The translations under genes were made by a program, and so were the position numbers. DNA of 64,000 nucleotides, taken from Stackebrandtia albiflava. Its GTDB lineage: Bacteria > Actinomycetota > Actinomycetes > Mycobacteriales > Micromonosporaceae. The notes under the pieces were generated by a model. It made no database searches, had not been told where the DNA came from, and saw only the letters and a program-made list of their open reading frames with translations. Numbering within the stretch: position 1 is the first letter of the stretch; each line of letters opens with the position of its first letter. Location of the stretch: contig NZ_VLLL01000006.1 of assembly GCF_007994225.1 (NCBI RefSeq), positions 372,001-436,000 on the forward strand, read 5' to 3'. Shown piece after piece: positions 51,804 to 60,763 of this stretch.

Positions 51804-51832
51804 AACCTAGTGGCGTCCTGGACACCGGACAA
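51804..51832 (-). promoter_or_regulatory. Promoter of the P450 operon
   Basis: TTGTCC (51832-51827), exactly 17 bases, then TAGGTT (51809-51804). The start of transcription near 51797 would give a leader of about 105 bases before ATG 51691. Confidence 0.6.
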
Positions 51833-51958
51833 TGTGATCGAGCCTGAAAACCCTGTGCCCCAATGTTTCTGGCATGTCCGGTGGAGACGGCGCCCGACCG
51901 GGACGGTCCGTCCGTTCCGCTGAGGACGGTAGTGGTGTGGCGTGGATAACATTCAAAC

Positions 51959-52642
51959 GTGCACCCTCGGTCGTCGCACCCTCACCCCGGTCAACCCCAG
52001 GACACACGTGGCCACCGCCTCATGGTGATGAGCCTGTGGCTCACCGTCGTCGGCATCGTCGTGGGCGCGGTCATCGGCCTCGCCCAGATCGCCGGTGCCG
52101 GTAAGGCCCGCACCGACACGCCCGCCGACACCGCCGGGCAGCCGCAGACCTCCACACCGCCGCCGACCCCCACCGACTGGGTTCCCAACGGCTCCCAGGA
52201 GACCTACCTCAACATCCCGGAATGGGACCCCGTCGCCTGCCCGGCGTTCGTCGTCGACTTCGACGTCGCGCGCGGTGACGAATGGAAGGGCGGCGTCCGC
52301 GCCCTCGCCGACACCGTCTCCGACCGGGGCAGCGATCTCATCTGGACGTTGTGCCCGGACGGATTCCTGACGGTCACGGGCCGCGGCGAACTGTCGTGGT
52401 CGGCGGGCGGCCTGGCCGACACGGCCACCCCCGAGGCGTGCGACGTCCTCGCGGGCCGGAACCGGCAGGACGGCTGGACGTTCGACGGCGGCGATTCGCA
52501 CCCGTCGGCCGGCGAGGTGCTGTGCATCCGTACCGACGACGGCAAGATCGCGCGTGTGGCCGTCGACGACGTCCAGTCCGATCCGTTGGCGGTCGGCGTG
52601 GCGATGGACGTGTGGTCACCGGGGGCGACGGACCACCCGTGA
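51959..52642 (+). CDS. Membrane-anchored hypothetical protein
   Basis: 227 residues from GTG 51959, or 206 from ATG 52022. A single helix (MSLWLTVVGIVVGAVIGLAQ) is followed by a Thr/Pro-rich linker and a compact extracytoplasmic domain with four cysteines (CPAFVVDFDV, TLCPDGFLTV, ACDVLAGRN, LCIRTDDGKIARV). TAACAT, six bases before GTG 51959, suggests a leaderless start. Probably faces the outside. No family recognised. It diverges from the P450 operon and precedes the subtilase by 330 bases. Confidence 0.7.
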   Translation: MHPRSSHPHPGQPQDTRGHRLMVMSLWLTVVGIVVGAVIGLAQIAGAGKARTDTPADTAGQPQTSTPPPTPTDWVPNGSQETYLNIPEWDPVACPAFVVDFDVARGDEWKGGVRALADTVSDRGSDLIWTLCPDGFLTVTGRGELSWSAGGLADTATPEACDVLAGRNRQDGWTFDGGDSHPSAGEVLCIRTDDGKIARVAVDDVQSDPLAVGVAMDVWSPGATDHP

Positions 52643-52688
52643 CCGTCCGGCCCGGTGCGCACCGGCCGTGCCGACGGTGTGGCGAACA

Positions 52689-52729
52689 GTCGCCACCGCG
52701 TGGCGACAAGTCGCCATGGCGACTTGTCG
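52689..52729. promoter_or_regulatory. Overlapping palindromes upstream of the subtilase gene
   Basis: GTCGCCAC-CGC-GTGGCGAC (52689-52707) overlaps a perfect 26-bp palindrome centred on CCATGG (52704-52729, arms CGACAAGTCGCCA). Both are built from alternating TGGCGAC units, as in a multi-site operator. The rest of 52643-52972 shows no gene. Confidence 0.5.
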
Positions 52730-52972
52730 TCGCAGCTCAACCCGCCGTCCGGCGGTGATCTTCTGGGAGGGTTCAGTCCGGGAGATCCCGGTGGCCACAC
52801 CGGACGACGCGTACCAGGCCGCCCTGCGGGCGGTCGTGAGCCGGGGCGCACCGGCCGGGGACGGCCGCCGGGATCCTCCAGCCCCCACCCCCAGAGGCCC
52901 GGCGTGCCCGTGGCCGGTGCCGGTACCCGGCCACCGGAACGACGCCCCGCCTCCCGACCGGCCGGAGACCAC

Positions 52973-55900
52973 ATGTCCGCAAGACCCGCCCGGCGCCGCA
53001 TCGGCGCCGGACTAGCCGCGGCGATCACCGCGGTGACGGGTGTGGCGTTCACCGCCGCGCCCGCCGCCGCCGATCCGCCCGCACCGACCGCCACCAGCAG
53101 CGCCGTCACCCTTATCACCGGTGACGTCGCGGTCGTGGACGTCGCCGCCGACGGCACCACGTCGGCATCGCTCACCACCACCTCCGACTACTACACCCGC
53201 ATGTCGGGCGGCGACGTGTACGTCATCCCGGTCGAGGCGGAGGCCATGCTGGCCGCCGGGACACTCGACCCGGAACTGTTCAACGTGACCGGGTTGGTCC
53301 GGTCCGGTTACGACGACGCGCACCGCGACGACATCCCGCTGATCACGACGGGGCCGACGCCGCGCACCGCCGGACTGTCCAGCACCGGCACCCTGTCGTC
53401 GATCGGCGCGACCGCCGTCACCGTCGACAAGGGAGAGGCCGGGGACGTCTTCGACTCCTTCGGCCGCAGCCGTTCGTCCTCGGGGAGGATCTGGCTGGAC
53501 GCCAGGGTGACCGGGTTCGACCTGGATCCGACCACCGGCGTCGAACAGACCGGCGCCGACGAGGCCTGGGATCTCGGCTTCGACGGTGAGGGCACCACGG
53601 TCGCGATCCTCGACACCGGCGTCGACGCCGACCACCCCGACCTGGCCGGGAGGATCACCGCGTCCCAGGACTTCACCGGTGGTGGGAACCCCTCCGACCA
53701 CGACGGCCACGGCACCCACGTGGCCGCGACCGTCGCCGGTACCGGCGAGGCCTCCGACGGCTCCCGCGCGGGCATGGCGCCCGGAGCGGACCTGGTGGTC
53801 GGCAAGGTGCTCGGTGTCGGTGGTGGCCAGGCGTCCTGGATCATCGCCGGCATGGAGTGGGCGGTCGCCCAGGGCGCCGACGTCGTCAACATGAGCCTGG
53901 GGACCAACGTCCCCACCGACTGCACCGACCCGATCGCGGAGGCGACCCGCGCGTTGACCGAACAGGACGACACCCTGTTCGTGCTGGCCGCCGGCAACGC
54001 CGGCCTGCGAGAGACCGTGACCTCGCCCGGTTGCGTGGAGACGGTCCTGACCGTGGGCGCCGTGGACGCGGACTCCCAGACCGCGTCATTCTCCAGCCGG
54101 GGACCGACGTTGGGTGACCTGCGGGTCAAGCCCGACATCGCCGCGCCGGGCGTCGCGATCACCAGCGCCTACGCCGGCAGCCCCGGCGGCAACCACTACC
54201 GGCAGATGTCGGGCACGTCGATGGCGGCGCCGCACGTCGCCGGCGCCGCGGCACTGGTGCGGCAGGCACACCCGGAATGGGGAGCCCGGCAGATCAAGGA
54301 GGCGTTGACGTCGAGCGTCAAACCGGACGCCACCGGCACCGTCTACGAACAGGGTTCGGGTGAACTGTGGGTGCCCGGCGCGATCGAGTCGACCGTGCAG
54401 GCGACCGCCAGCGTGAAGGTGGGCGGCTTCCTGTGGCCGCACAGCGGCACCGAGACCGCGCGCAGCTCCATCACGTACACCAACTCCGGTGACGAGAACG
54501 TGAAACTGTCGTTGAAGGTCACCGACCTGGTGGGCGCCAACGGCGGCAAGATGCCCAAGACGGCGCTCCAGGTGGCCGCGAAGAAGGTGACCGTCCCCGC
54601 CGGTGGTTCCGTGACCGTCCCGGTGGTCGTCACCGACGTGACCCGCAAGGTCTCCGCCGACTCGTTCGGTGAGATCAGCGCCCGGATCGTCGCGACCGGT
54701 AAGGGCGTGCAGGTCACCACCGCCGTCGGTTACTGGCTGGAACCGGAGACCGCCGAGATCACCGTGAAGGTCACCGACCGGGCCGGACAGCCCGCCGCCT
54801 CCGGTTTCCTCGACGTGTTCCACATGGACGAGGACCGGTTCGAGGGCTACTACTTCAACGGTCAGGACGTGGTGCTGCGCGCCCGCGTCGGGACCGTGTC
54901 GATCTCCGGGTTCGTGCGTTCCGCGTCCGGCGCCGACAAGTCCTACACCTACGTCGGCGACCCGGAGATCGAGATCACCGGTGACACGACACTGCGGTTC
55001 GACGCCCGCGACGCCACCCGGATCAAGGTGACGACCGAGCAGGCCAGCCAGGCCCGGGCCGCGACACTGCACTACACCCGCAACGACGAACGGTGGCTGA
55101 CCCTGGGATCGGTGTACTCCGGTGACACCGACGTCGCCATGTACGCCCTGCCCACCGAGGGCAAGGTCAAGAAGGGGGACTTCGGTTTCGGCAGCTTCTG
55201 GCGTATGTACGCCGACGGTGTCGCCACCGAGGCCAGCCCCTTCGTGTACAACCTGGGATTCACCGAGACCGGGAAGGTGGGCGCGCGTCAGCGGTACGAC
55301 GTCGCCGACGCCGACCTGGCGACCGTGTCGGAGAGCTTCTACGCGCAGCGGGAGGCCGGCACCTACTTCGACACGATCAAGACCCTGTCGGCGGCGAACG
55401 AGCAGGTGTTCGTCGGGACCGGGATGCAGCCGGTGACGACACCGGCGGAACGGACCGCGTACTACAGCGCTGGCATCCCGTTCCAGCAGATGGGCATCGG
55501 CAACGACTCCCGGCTCGGTGCGGACATGATGTTCGACCCGTTCCGGGTGTACGAGGCCGGAGAGACCCGCGAGACCGTGTGGAACCGGCTCCCCACCAAC
55601 ACCGGTGTGTGGACCGACCTGTACGGCGCCCCCGGCCGGATCGCCGAACGGCAGGGCGACCTCATGGGCTTCTCGTTCGCGCCGTTCAAGGACTCCGAGG
55701 GCCGTTACGGCCTCGGCGGCTTCGGCGACGTCGGCAACCTGCGGTTCTTCGAGAACGGTGAACTCGTCGGTGAGAACGCCTGGCCCAACGGGCAGGTCGT
55801 GGTCTCCGGCGACCCGTCCACGCGTTACGAGGTCCAGGTGACCCAGTTCCGGATGCGGATGCTGAACGGGCAACTGCCCGGCACGCACATCGGTCTGGCC

Positions 55901-56311
55901 ACCCAGTCGGTGTTCGGTTTCGACTCCGAACGTCCCGCCGGTGAGTCCGTCGCGGCGCTGCCGATCCTGATGCCGACCTACGACATCCCCGTCGACGGGT
56001 ACAACCTGGTGCCCGCCGAGGGCGTGACCCCGGTGACGGTCGGCTTCACCGGCCAGGACGGGTTCGACCCGGGTGAGATCGTCTCGTTCACCGCGCAGGT
56101 GTACTACGACGAGATCGACCTCATGGCCGTGGAGAGCCTGGCCGAGTACGACTGGGCCGACGTCGAGGTCGAGTACCGTGACGGCGCGTGGCGGGCCCTG
56201 GTGGACAACACCGGGCACGCGGGCGCGTACCCGTCGCTGCACATCACCGCCACCGACGCCGACGGCAACAGCGTCGACCAGTACGTGGTGCGGCTCTACG
56301 GCGTCGCCTGA
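52973..56311 (+). CDS. Large secreted subtilisin-family (S8) serine protease
   Basis: 1112 residues from ATG 52973 (CGGAG upstream). A Sec signal peptide (about 1-34, ending PAAADPPAP) is followed by an N-terminal propeptide-like region. The catalytic domain has Asp in VAILDTGVDADHPD near residue 211, His in HDGHGTHVAATV near 246 and Ser in GTSMAAPHVAGAAAL near 415. The remaining 650 residues are beta-rich modules, including a CARDB-like segment VTVPAGGSVTVPVVV. No wall-anchoring motif is seen, so it is probably released. An SSI-type inhibitor is encoded at 30764-31201. A double palindrome upstream suggests tight transcriptional control. Confidence 0.94.
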   Translation: MSARPARRRIGAGLAAAITAVTGVAFTAAPAAADPPAPTATSSAVTLITGDVAVVDVAADGTTSASLTTTSDYYTRMSGGDVYVIPVEAEAMLAAGTLDPELFNVTGLVRSGYDDAHRDDIPLITTGPTPRTAGLSSTGTLSSIGATAVTVDKGEAGDVFDSFGRSRSSSGRIWLDARVTGFDLDPTTGVEQTGADEAWDLGFDGEGTTVAILDTGVDADHPDLAGRITASQDFTGGGNPSDHDGHGTHVAATVAGTGEASDGSRAGMAPGADLVVGKVLGVGGGQASWIIAGMEWAVAQGADVVNMSLGTNVPTDCTDPIAEATRALTEQDDTLFVLAAGNAGLRETVTSPGCVETVLTVGAVDADSQTASFSSRGPTLGDLRVKPDIAAPGVAITSAYAGSPGGNHYRQMSGTSMAAPHVAGAAALVRQAHPEWGARQIKEALTSSVKPDATGTVYEQGSGELWVPGAIESTVQATASVKVGGFLWPHSGTETARSSITYTNSGDENVKLSLKVTDLVGANGGKMPKTALQVAAKKVTVPAGGSVTVPVVVTDVTRKVSADSFGEISARIVATGKGVQVTTAVGYWLEPETAEITVKVTDRAGQPAASGFLDVFHMDEDRFEGYYFNGQDVVLRARVGTVSISGFVRSASGADKSYTYVGDPEIEITGDTTLRFDARDATRIKVTTEQASQARAATLHYTRNDERWLTLGSVYSGDTDVAMYALPTEGKVKKGDFGFGSFWRMYADGVATEASPFVYNLGFTETGKVGARQRYDVADADLATVSESFYAQREAGTYFDTIKTLSAANEQVFVGTGMQPVTTPAERTAYYSAGIPFQQMGIGNDSRLGADMMFDPFRVYEAGETRETVWNRLPTNTGVWTDLYGAPGRIAERQGDLMGFSFAPFKDSEGRYGLGGFGDVGNLRFFENGELVGENAWPNGQVVVSGDPSTRYEVQVTQFRMRMLNGQLPGTHIGLATQSVFGFDSERPAGESVAALPILMPTYDIPVDGYNLVPAEGVTPVTVGFTGQDGFDPGEIVSFTAQVYYDEIDLMAVESLAEYDWADVEVEYRDGAWRALVDNTGHAGAYPSLHITATDADGNSVDQYVVRLYGVA

Positions 56312-56331
56312 GGTGCCGCCGTCCCACGACT

Positions 56332-56360
56332 GGGCGGCCCGGGAACTCCCCGGGCCGCCC
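56332..56360 (+). terminator. Terminator after the subtilase gene
   Basis: GGGCGGCCCGGG and exact complement around five bases, 20 bases after the stop. Confidence 0.85.
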
Positions 56361-56379
56361 GGTCCACGTCCACACGGGT

Positions 56380-56409
56380 TTGGTGTTCGGCGGCGGTTTG
56401 CTCCATACT
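56380..56409 (+). promoter_or_regulatory. Promoter of a leaderless regulator gene
   Basis: TTGGTG (56380-56385), 18 bases, CATACT (56404-56409), then eight bases to GTG 56418. No Shine-Dalgarno is present. Confidence 0.55.
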
Positions 56410-56417
56410 CCTGGACT

Positions 56418-57356
56418 GTGAAGCTGACCGCGTTGGGCATCCCGCCAGACCAGGAACGGGCCTACCGTGCCCTGGTGGCGGGCGGCCCGACCGACGCGGC
56501 CGGGTTGTCCGGAGGCATCGACACGACCCCGGTACGGGCGGCGGAGCTGCTGGCGTCGCTCGCCGACGCCGGGCTCGCCACCCGGGAGAACGAGCGATTC
56601 CGGGCCGCGCCACCGGAACTGGCGTTGCGGGCGCTGCTGGTGCGGCGCCGCGACGAACTCGGCCGCGCCGAGACCGCGTTGGCGGAACTGGCCGAACTGT
56701 TCCGCAGCCGCGGCGACGCCGGTTCGGTGAAGGACCTGGTGGAGGTCGTCACCGGCGCCCAGGGCGTCCGGCAGCGGTTCCTGCAGTTGCAGAGCGGCGC
56801 CACCCGTGAACTGCGGGCCTTCGTGAAACCCCGTCCCCTGCTGGTCACCGCCGAGGACAACCCCGCCGAGTCGGAGGCCCTGGCGCGCGGCGTCACCTAC
56901 CGGGTCGTACTGGAACGGTCGATGCTGGAGCAGCCCGGCATGCTCGCGTCCATCGCCGACACCCTCGCCGCCGGTGAACAGATCCGCGCCACCGGGACGT
57001 TGCCGCTGCGCATGTTGATCGCCGACGGTGAGATCGGCCTGGTGCCGTTGGCGGCGTCGGGGGAACCCGGCGCGGTCGTGGTGCATCCCAGCGGGCTGCT
57101 GGACGCGTTGACCGGACTGTTCGACCTGGTGTGGGAACGCGCCGCCGAGGTCTTCGACGCCGGGGAGTCCGGTGAAGCGCCCGGTCTCGACGACCGGATC
57201 GTCGCCCTGCTGCTGCAGGGGTTCCCGGACAAGACGATCGCCAAGCAGTTGGCGGTGTCGCCCAGGACCGTGCAGCGGCGCATCAAGGAGATGATGGACG
57301 CCGCCGGCGCCGACACGCGGGTGCAGTTGGGGTACTGGCTGGCGCGTCGCCGGTGA
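56418..57356 (+). CDS. Transcriptional regulator: TrmB-like N-terminus, LuxR-type C-terminal HTH
   Basis: 312 residues from GTG 56418. Residues 1-65 form a winged helix of the TrmB type (AYRALVAGGPTDAAGLSG...VRAAELLASLADAGL). A coiled-coil segment follows (about 75-125), then a ligand-like middle domain. The C-terminus is a LuxR/GerE helix-turn-helix: LLLQGFPDKTIAKQLAVSPRTVQRRIKEMM. This combination is common in actinobacteria for regulators of secreted or wall functions. It follows the subtilase gene but has its own promoter after a terminator. Target unknown. Confidence 0.88.
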   Translation: MKLTALGIPPDQERAYRALVAGGPTDAAGLSGGIDTTPVRAAELLASLADAGLATRENERFRAAPPELALRALLVRRRDELGRAETALAELAELFRSRGDAGSVKDLVEVVTGAQGVRQRFLQLQSGATRELRAFVKPRPLLVTAEDNPAESEALARGVTYRVVLERSMLEQPGMLASIADTLAAGEQIRATGTLPLRMLIADGEIGLVPLAASGEPGAVVVHPSGLLDALTGLFDLVWERAAEVFDAGESGEAPGLDDRIVALLLQGFPDKTIAKQLAVSPRTVQRRIKEMMDAAGADTRVQLGYWLARRR

Positions 57357-57442
57357 GTGCCCGGCCCCACCCGGCCGGACGGCGGTGACCGCCGGCGGCG
57401 ACGGCAGGCATACTGGCGTGAGCCGATCGGCGGGAGGAACCC

Positions 57443-58177
57443 TTGTCACCGTCAACCAGCGACGGACCCGTGGCGGAGTCCACGCGCGAACACCACCTTC
57501 AGCATGTCCTGGGGGCCTGCTTCGGCGCCCTCGCGCTGGGCATGGTGGTGGCGACCGTCCTGGGCATCTGGTTGCAGTCACCGGGCGGGCCGGTCGTCAT
57601 CCCCGACCCGGACAAGCTGGTGCGGGGCGGTTGCGCCGTCCCGTTGAGCGAGGACCAACCCACCGACTACATCGGCATCGCCTGCGACGACCCGGACGCG
57701 ACCATCCTGGTCCTCGACCTGGTGGGACCGGTGGAGGCGCCGGGCCGCCCCGGCTGCCCGTTCGGGACCGACCAGATCATCCCGGTCTACGAACCGCCGA
57801 TGCTGGAGACGCCGGAACCGTCGGAATCCGGTGAGGAGCCGGAGGAACCGGTCGTCGACGAACTGATCTGCGCCCGGAACCTGTACCCGCCGCACCCGGG
57901 CGACCCGGGCGCGGGCGGTGGCCTGCTGGTGGCGGGCGACTGCGCCGCCGTCGTGGAGGACCTGGTCGTGGAGACCCCCTGCGACGGCAGCGGGGAGTAC
58001 GCCGCCGAGATGGAGGTGCTGGCGATCGTCGGCGACGCCGACGACTGCCCCGACGGCACCGAGACCGGCCAGGAGCCCACCGGCGACGTCTATCCGATGT
58101 GGCCGGACCTGCTTCCGGAGGAACCGGGCCAGGAGTTCATCTGCACCCGCGTCCACGAGGTGCCCGCCGTCGACTGA
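57443..58177 (+). CDS. Hypothetical membrane-anchored acidic protein
   Basis: 244 residues from TTG 57443, which has GGGAGG six bases upstream. One membrane helix at about 25-45 (VLGACFGALALGMVVATVLG) is followed by an acidic extracytoplasmic domain with eight cysteines in pairs (GGCAVPL, IACDD, GCPFG, LICARN, GDCAAV, TPCDGS, DDCPDG, FICTRV). The middle is Glu/Pro-rich. No family recognised. It lies 86 bases after the regulator gene and may be cotranscribed with it. Confidence 0.7.
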   Translation: MSPSTSDGPVAESTREHHLQHVLGACFGALALGMVVATVLGIWLQSPGGPVVIPDPDKLVRGGCAVPLSEDQPTDYIGIACDDPDATILVLDLVGPVEAPGRPGCPFGTDQIIPVYEPPMLETPEPSESGEEPEEPVVDELICARNLYPPHPGDPGAGGGLLVAGDCAAVVEDLVVETPCDGSGEYAAEMEVLAIVGDADDCPDGTETGQEPTGDVYPMWPDLLPEEPGQEFICTRVHEVPAVD

Positions 58178-58222
58178 GCCGGGCCGGTCGCCTCACCGCC
58201 ACGACCCTCGCCCGGTGCGCGG

Positions 58223-59410
58223 TCACGTCCAGCGGAAGTACCAGGCGCGGGAACGGATCATGTGCACCGCCAGGTCGTCCAGTGTCGGTACGCCCGCCGC
58301 CAACAGGTCCGGGCAGTAGGCGTGCACCTGCGACGCCGCGGTCAGGACGTCGTCGTCGCCCGACGGCGGATTCGGCACGTACAGCTCCAGGATGTCCCAG
58401 GTCATGGACACCAGTTCCACCTCATGGCGTTCGTGCCACATCCGCAGGACCGCGGCGTGCTCGGCACCGTAGAGCTCCCAGTTGGTGGAGCCCTTCCACG
58501 GCAGCAGCGCCGGGATCTGCCAGCCGTGCTCGGCCTGCACCATGCCCAGCAGCCCGTCGCTCTTGGGCACGGCGAAGTCGGAGTCGCCCCGAGTCGGGAG
58601 GATCGGCACCCCGCGCGGCGGTTCACCGGCCTCGGCGGCCTTGTCCGACAGCAACGTCACCGCGTCGATCTCGTCCAGGCGGGACAGTTCGTCCTCGCCC
58701 TCGTGGAGGACGCCCTCCCCGTTGTCCAGCCAGTCGTCGGCCGACCCCAACAGGACCGGCAGCCAACCCGTCTTCTCGTGGACCTGACGCACCTGCAGCC
58801 ACCAGCCGAGCGCCTCGCTGGCGCGGACCCCGAACGCCCACAACTGGACGTCACCGCGCTGCACGATCTTCTGCATGTGGGGGACGGTGATCCCGGCGTC
58901 CCGCAGCGCCGCGCGCGGCGAACCCGCCACGTCCAACGGCAGCGCCGGATTGGCGGGCGTCCGCAGGCCGTCCTCCGGAGGCGGCGGCGGTTCCAGGTCC
59001 AGCAGTTCCCGGCGCGGCCGTTCCGGAACGAAGTAGTCGAGGTCGCGGGTCACCGGTGTGCCCTCAGCGTCACGGGTTTCGCCTTCCGTGCTGTCGGGGG
59101 CGGACGGTTCGGTGTCGGTGTCGTCGGGCGCGGTGTCGGGCGAGGGGCGCGCCTGCGGGACCGGTGCGGGCGCCGGCGGCGCCGGGATCTCACCGGTGGT
59201 GTCGCCCGGGAGCGGGGCCGCGTCCTCCAGGACGGCACTGGAGCGGCCGGTCGTGGGCGCGTCCGGGGACACGTTCCCGGACGCGGCCTCGGGGTCCTCG
59301 GGCCGCCCCGTCCCGTCGGCCGGCGCGGCGGTCTCGGGCACCGCCGGATCCGGCGGCGGCGTGGGCTGTTCGTCGCCGCGACGCCCCAGTAGCTTCTGCA
59401 GGATTCCCAC
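58223..59410 (-). CDS. DUF4253 domain protein
   Basis: 395 residues. The first 150 are low-complexity Pro/Glu/Asp-rich and disordered. The C-terminal 200 form the DUF4253 domain, with the recognisable WWLQVRQVHEKTGWLPVLLG and HAAVLRMWHERHEVELVSM. Cytoplasmic, no signal. DUF4253 has no established function that I know; members are sometimes near toxin-immunity genes, but nothing of that kind is adjacent here. ATG 59410. Confidence 0.85.
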   Translation of the reverse strand: MGILQKLLGRRGDEQPTPPPDPAVPETAAPADGTGRPEDPEAASGNVSPDAPTTGRSSAVLEDAAPLPGDTTGEIPAPPAPAPVPQARPSPDTAPDDTDTEPSAPDSTEGETRDAEGTPVTRDLDYFVPERPRRELLDLEPPPPPEDGLRTPANPALPLDVAGSPRAALRDAGITVPHMQKIVQRGDVQLWAFGVRASEALGWWLQVRQVHEKTGWLPVLLGSADDWLDNGEGVLHEGEDELSRLDEIDAVTLLSDKAAEAGEPPRGVPILPTRGDSDFAVPKSDGLLGMVQAEHGWQIPALLPWKGSTNWELYGAEHAAVLRMWHERHEVELVSMTWDILELYVPNPPSGDDDVLTAASQVHAYCPDLLAAGVPTLDDLAVHMIRSRAWYFRWT

Positions 59411-59542
59411 GGCTTAGATGATGCCGGTTGCCGACGGTGTAAGGCAAGGCGACTCCGTCGTCGCCGCGGAACGGGCGGGGAGCACACGCACATCGGGCAT
59501 TGTGGATGATCCAAACCGGGTGGTGGTGGGCGGGGGCACGGT

Positions 59543-59638
59543 TCAGCGGCGCGGCGGGCGGCGGCGCTTCTGCACGGCGAGTCCGAAGACCCACGCCGCC
59601 GCCAACAACACCACCAGGATGAACAACAGTTTGAACAC
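59543..59638 (-). CDS. 31-residue single-helix membrane peptide
   Basis: GTG 59638 starts two bases after the SGNH hydrolase stop (59641). The product is a membrane helix (FKLLFILVVLLAAAWVFGLA) with a basic Arg-rich tail (QKRRRPPRR) that would stay in the cytoplasm. Translational coupling to the hydrolase is likely because no separate ribosome site is convincing. The size and topology suggest a membrane-bound helper peptide. Too short for confident homology. Confidence 0.5.
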   Translation of the reverse strand: MFKLLFILVVLLAAAWVFGLAVQKRRRPPRR

Positions 59639-59640
59639 GG

Positions 59641-60432
59641 TCAGGCACCCGCCTCGGTCGCGGCCTTGCGCAGGCGTTCCAACGTGGGCCGCTTGGCGGT
59701 GACGGTGTCGCCGCTGGAGATCCCGTTGATGCGGCGCCTCACCCACGGCGCCAGGTGTCCCCGGGCCCACTTCAGGTCCTCGCGTCGCCGGGCCGTCCAG
59801 GGCGCGGGCGTCGCCGGCGGCGGTGCCGCGTTCCACGCCTCGTCGGCCTCGACCTCCAGGGCGGCGCACACCATCGCGGCCACCCGGGCGTGCCCCAGCG
59901 GCGACATGTGAAGCCGGTCGTCGCTCCACATGGAACGGTCGTTGAGGGGGGTGTCGCTCCACAGGTCCACCAGTACCGACGAGTGACGTTGGGCGACCCG
60001 CCGCACCGCGTCGTTGAGGCCGGACAGCCGTGTCCTGATCAGGTGGGCGGCCGGCAGCCCCGGCGGCGGCAGGGGCGAGGTGAACAGGATGACGGTCGCC
60101 CCCGAGGCGGTCAGTACCCGTACCGCCTCGTGCAACCGGGTGCCGAGCCGCTGCGGGTTGAAACGACGGCGCAGCGCGTCGTTGCCGCCCGCGACGAAAC
60201 TGACCAGGTCGGGACGCAACCGCAGGGCCGCGGGCACCTGTTCGTCGACCACCGCGTCGAACAGCCGGCCCCGGACGGCCAGGTTCGCGTACCGCAGTTC
60301 CGGACGGCCCAGGCTCAACCGGTCGGCTACCAGGTCGGCCCAACCCCGGTAGCGCCCGTCGGGGCCGAGGTCGTTCATGCCCTCGGTGAAGCTGTCGCCG
60401 AGAGCCGCGAAACCGTTGAATCGATGCGTCAT
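59641..60432 (-). CDS. SGNH/GDSL-type hydrolase
   Basis: 263 residues from ATG 60432, preceded by AGGAG. Block I FAALGDSFTEGMNDL contains the nucleophile serine, block III VSFVAGGNDALRRRF the oxyanion Asn, and block V DRLHMSPLGH the catalytic Asp/His. No signal peptide, so it is cytoplasmic or coupled to the small membrane peptide that follows. Likely an esterase or deacetylase; the substrate is unknown. The C-terminal 50 residues are basic. Confidence 0.93.
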   Translation of the reverse strand: MTHRFNGFAALGDSFTEGMNDLGPDGRYRGWADLVADRLSLGRPELRYANLAVRGRLFDAVVDEQVPAALRLRPDLVSFVAGGNDALRRRFNPQRLGTRLHEAVRVLTASGATVILFTSPLPPPGLPAAHLIRTRLSGLNDAVRRVAQRHSSVLVDLWSDTPLNDRSMWSDDRLHMSPLGHARVAAMVCAALEVEADEAWNAAPPPATPAPWTARRREDLKWARGHLAPWVRRRINGISSGDTVTAKRPTLERLRKAATEAGA

Positions 60433-60605
60433 TCGCTCGCTCCTGTCCCTGCCGGGTGCCGCATTGCCAACAGTGCCAGTCGGCTGGCGGTGCCACGCCG
60501 GACGGATTGTGCGTTCACAGGGCGACCGGAGGGCGGGAGGCCGGGGGCGGGTGAGGGGCGCCGGCGGCACCGCCGCGGTCGGGTCGTTCACCGCGGGCGA
60601 GCACG

Positions 60606-60617
60606 TGTCTATAGACA
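60606..60617. promoter_or_regulatory. TGTCTATAGACA palindrome upstream of the SGNH gene
   Basis: Perfect 12-bp palindrome containing a TATAGA that could serve as a -10 on the minus strand. It lies about 175 bases upstream of ATG 60432. Suggests an operator over a promoter; the rest of 60433-60763 has only the downstream terminator. Confidence 0.4.
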
Positions 60618-60723
60618 ATGCGCCGAAAAGATAACGAATCGGTCTCGCGCGCCCTTCGATTCCGCCCGCAACGCGACCGAGTGGCGAAGGCCGAGACCGG
60701 GATCACCTTCCCCGGCGCGGAAT

Positions 60724-60754
60724 CCCGGCCGGTGCCGCGACGGCACCGGCCGGG
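60724..60754 (-). terminator. Terminator after the AhpD-like gene
   Basis: CCCGGCCGGTGCCG and exact complement around CGA, ten bases after the minus-strand stop. Confidence 0.85.
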
Positions 60755-60763
60755 TGGTGTCTC

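Noticed and set aside
52655-52972. N-terminal extension of the subtilase
   Set aside because: The frame is open but covers the palindromes and has no homology. ATG 52973 has a ribosome site and starts a normal signal peptide.
59499-59512. Further member of the paired-box repeat family (TTGTGGATGATCC)
   Set aside because: A single imperfect box; the GGGGGCC box is absent at the required distance. The GTGGATAAC at 24642 fails the same test.
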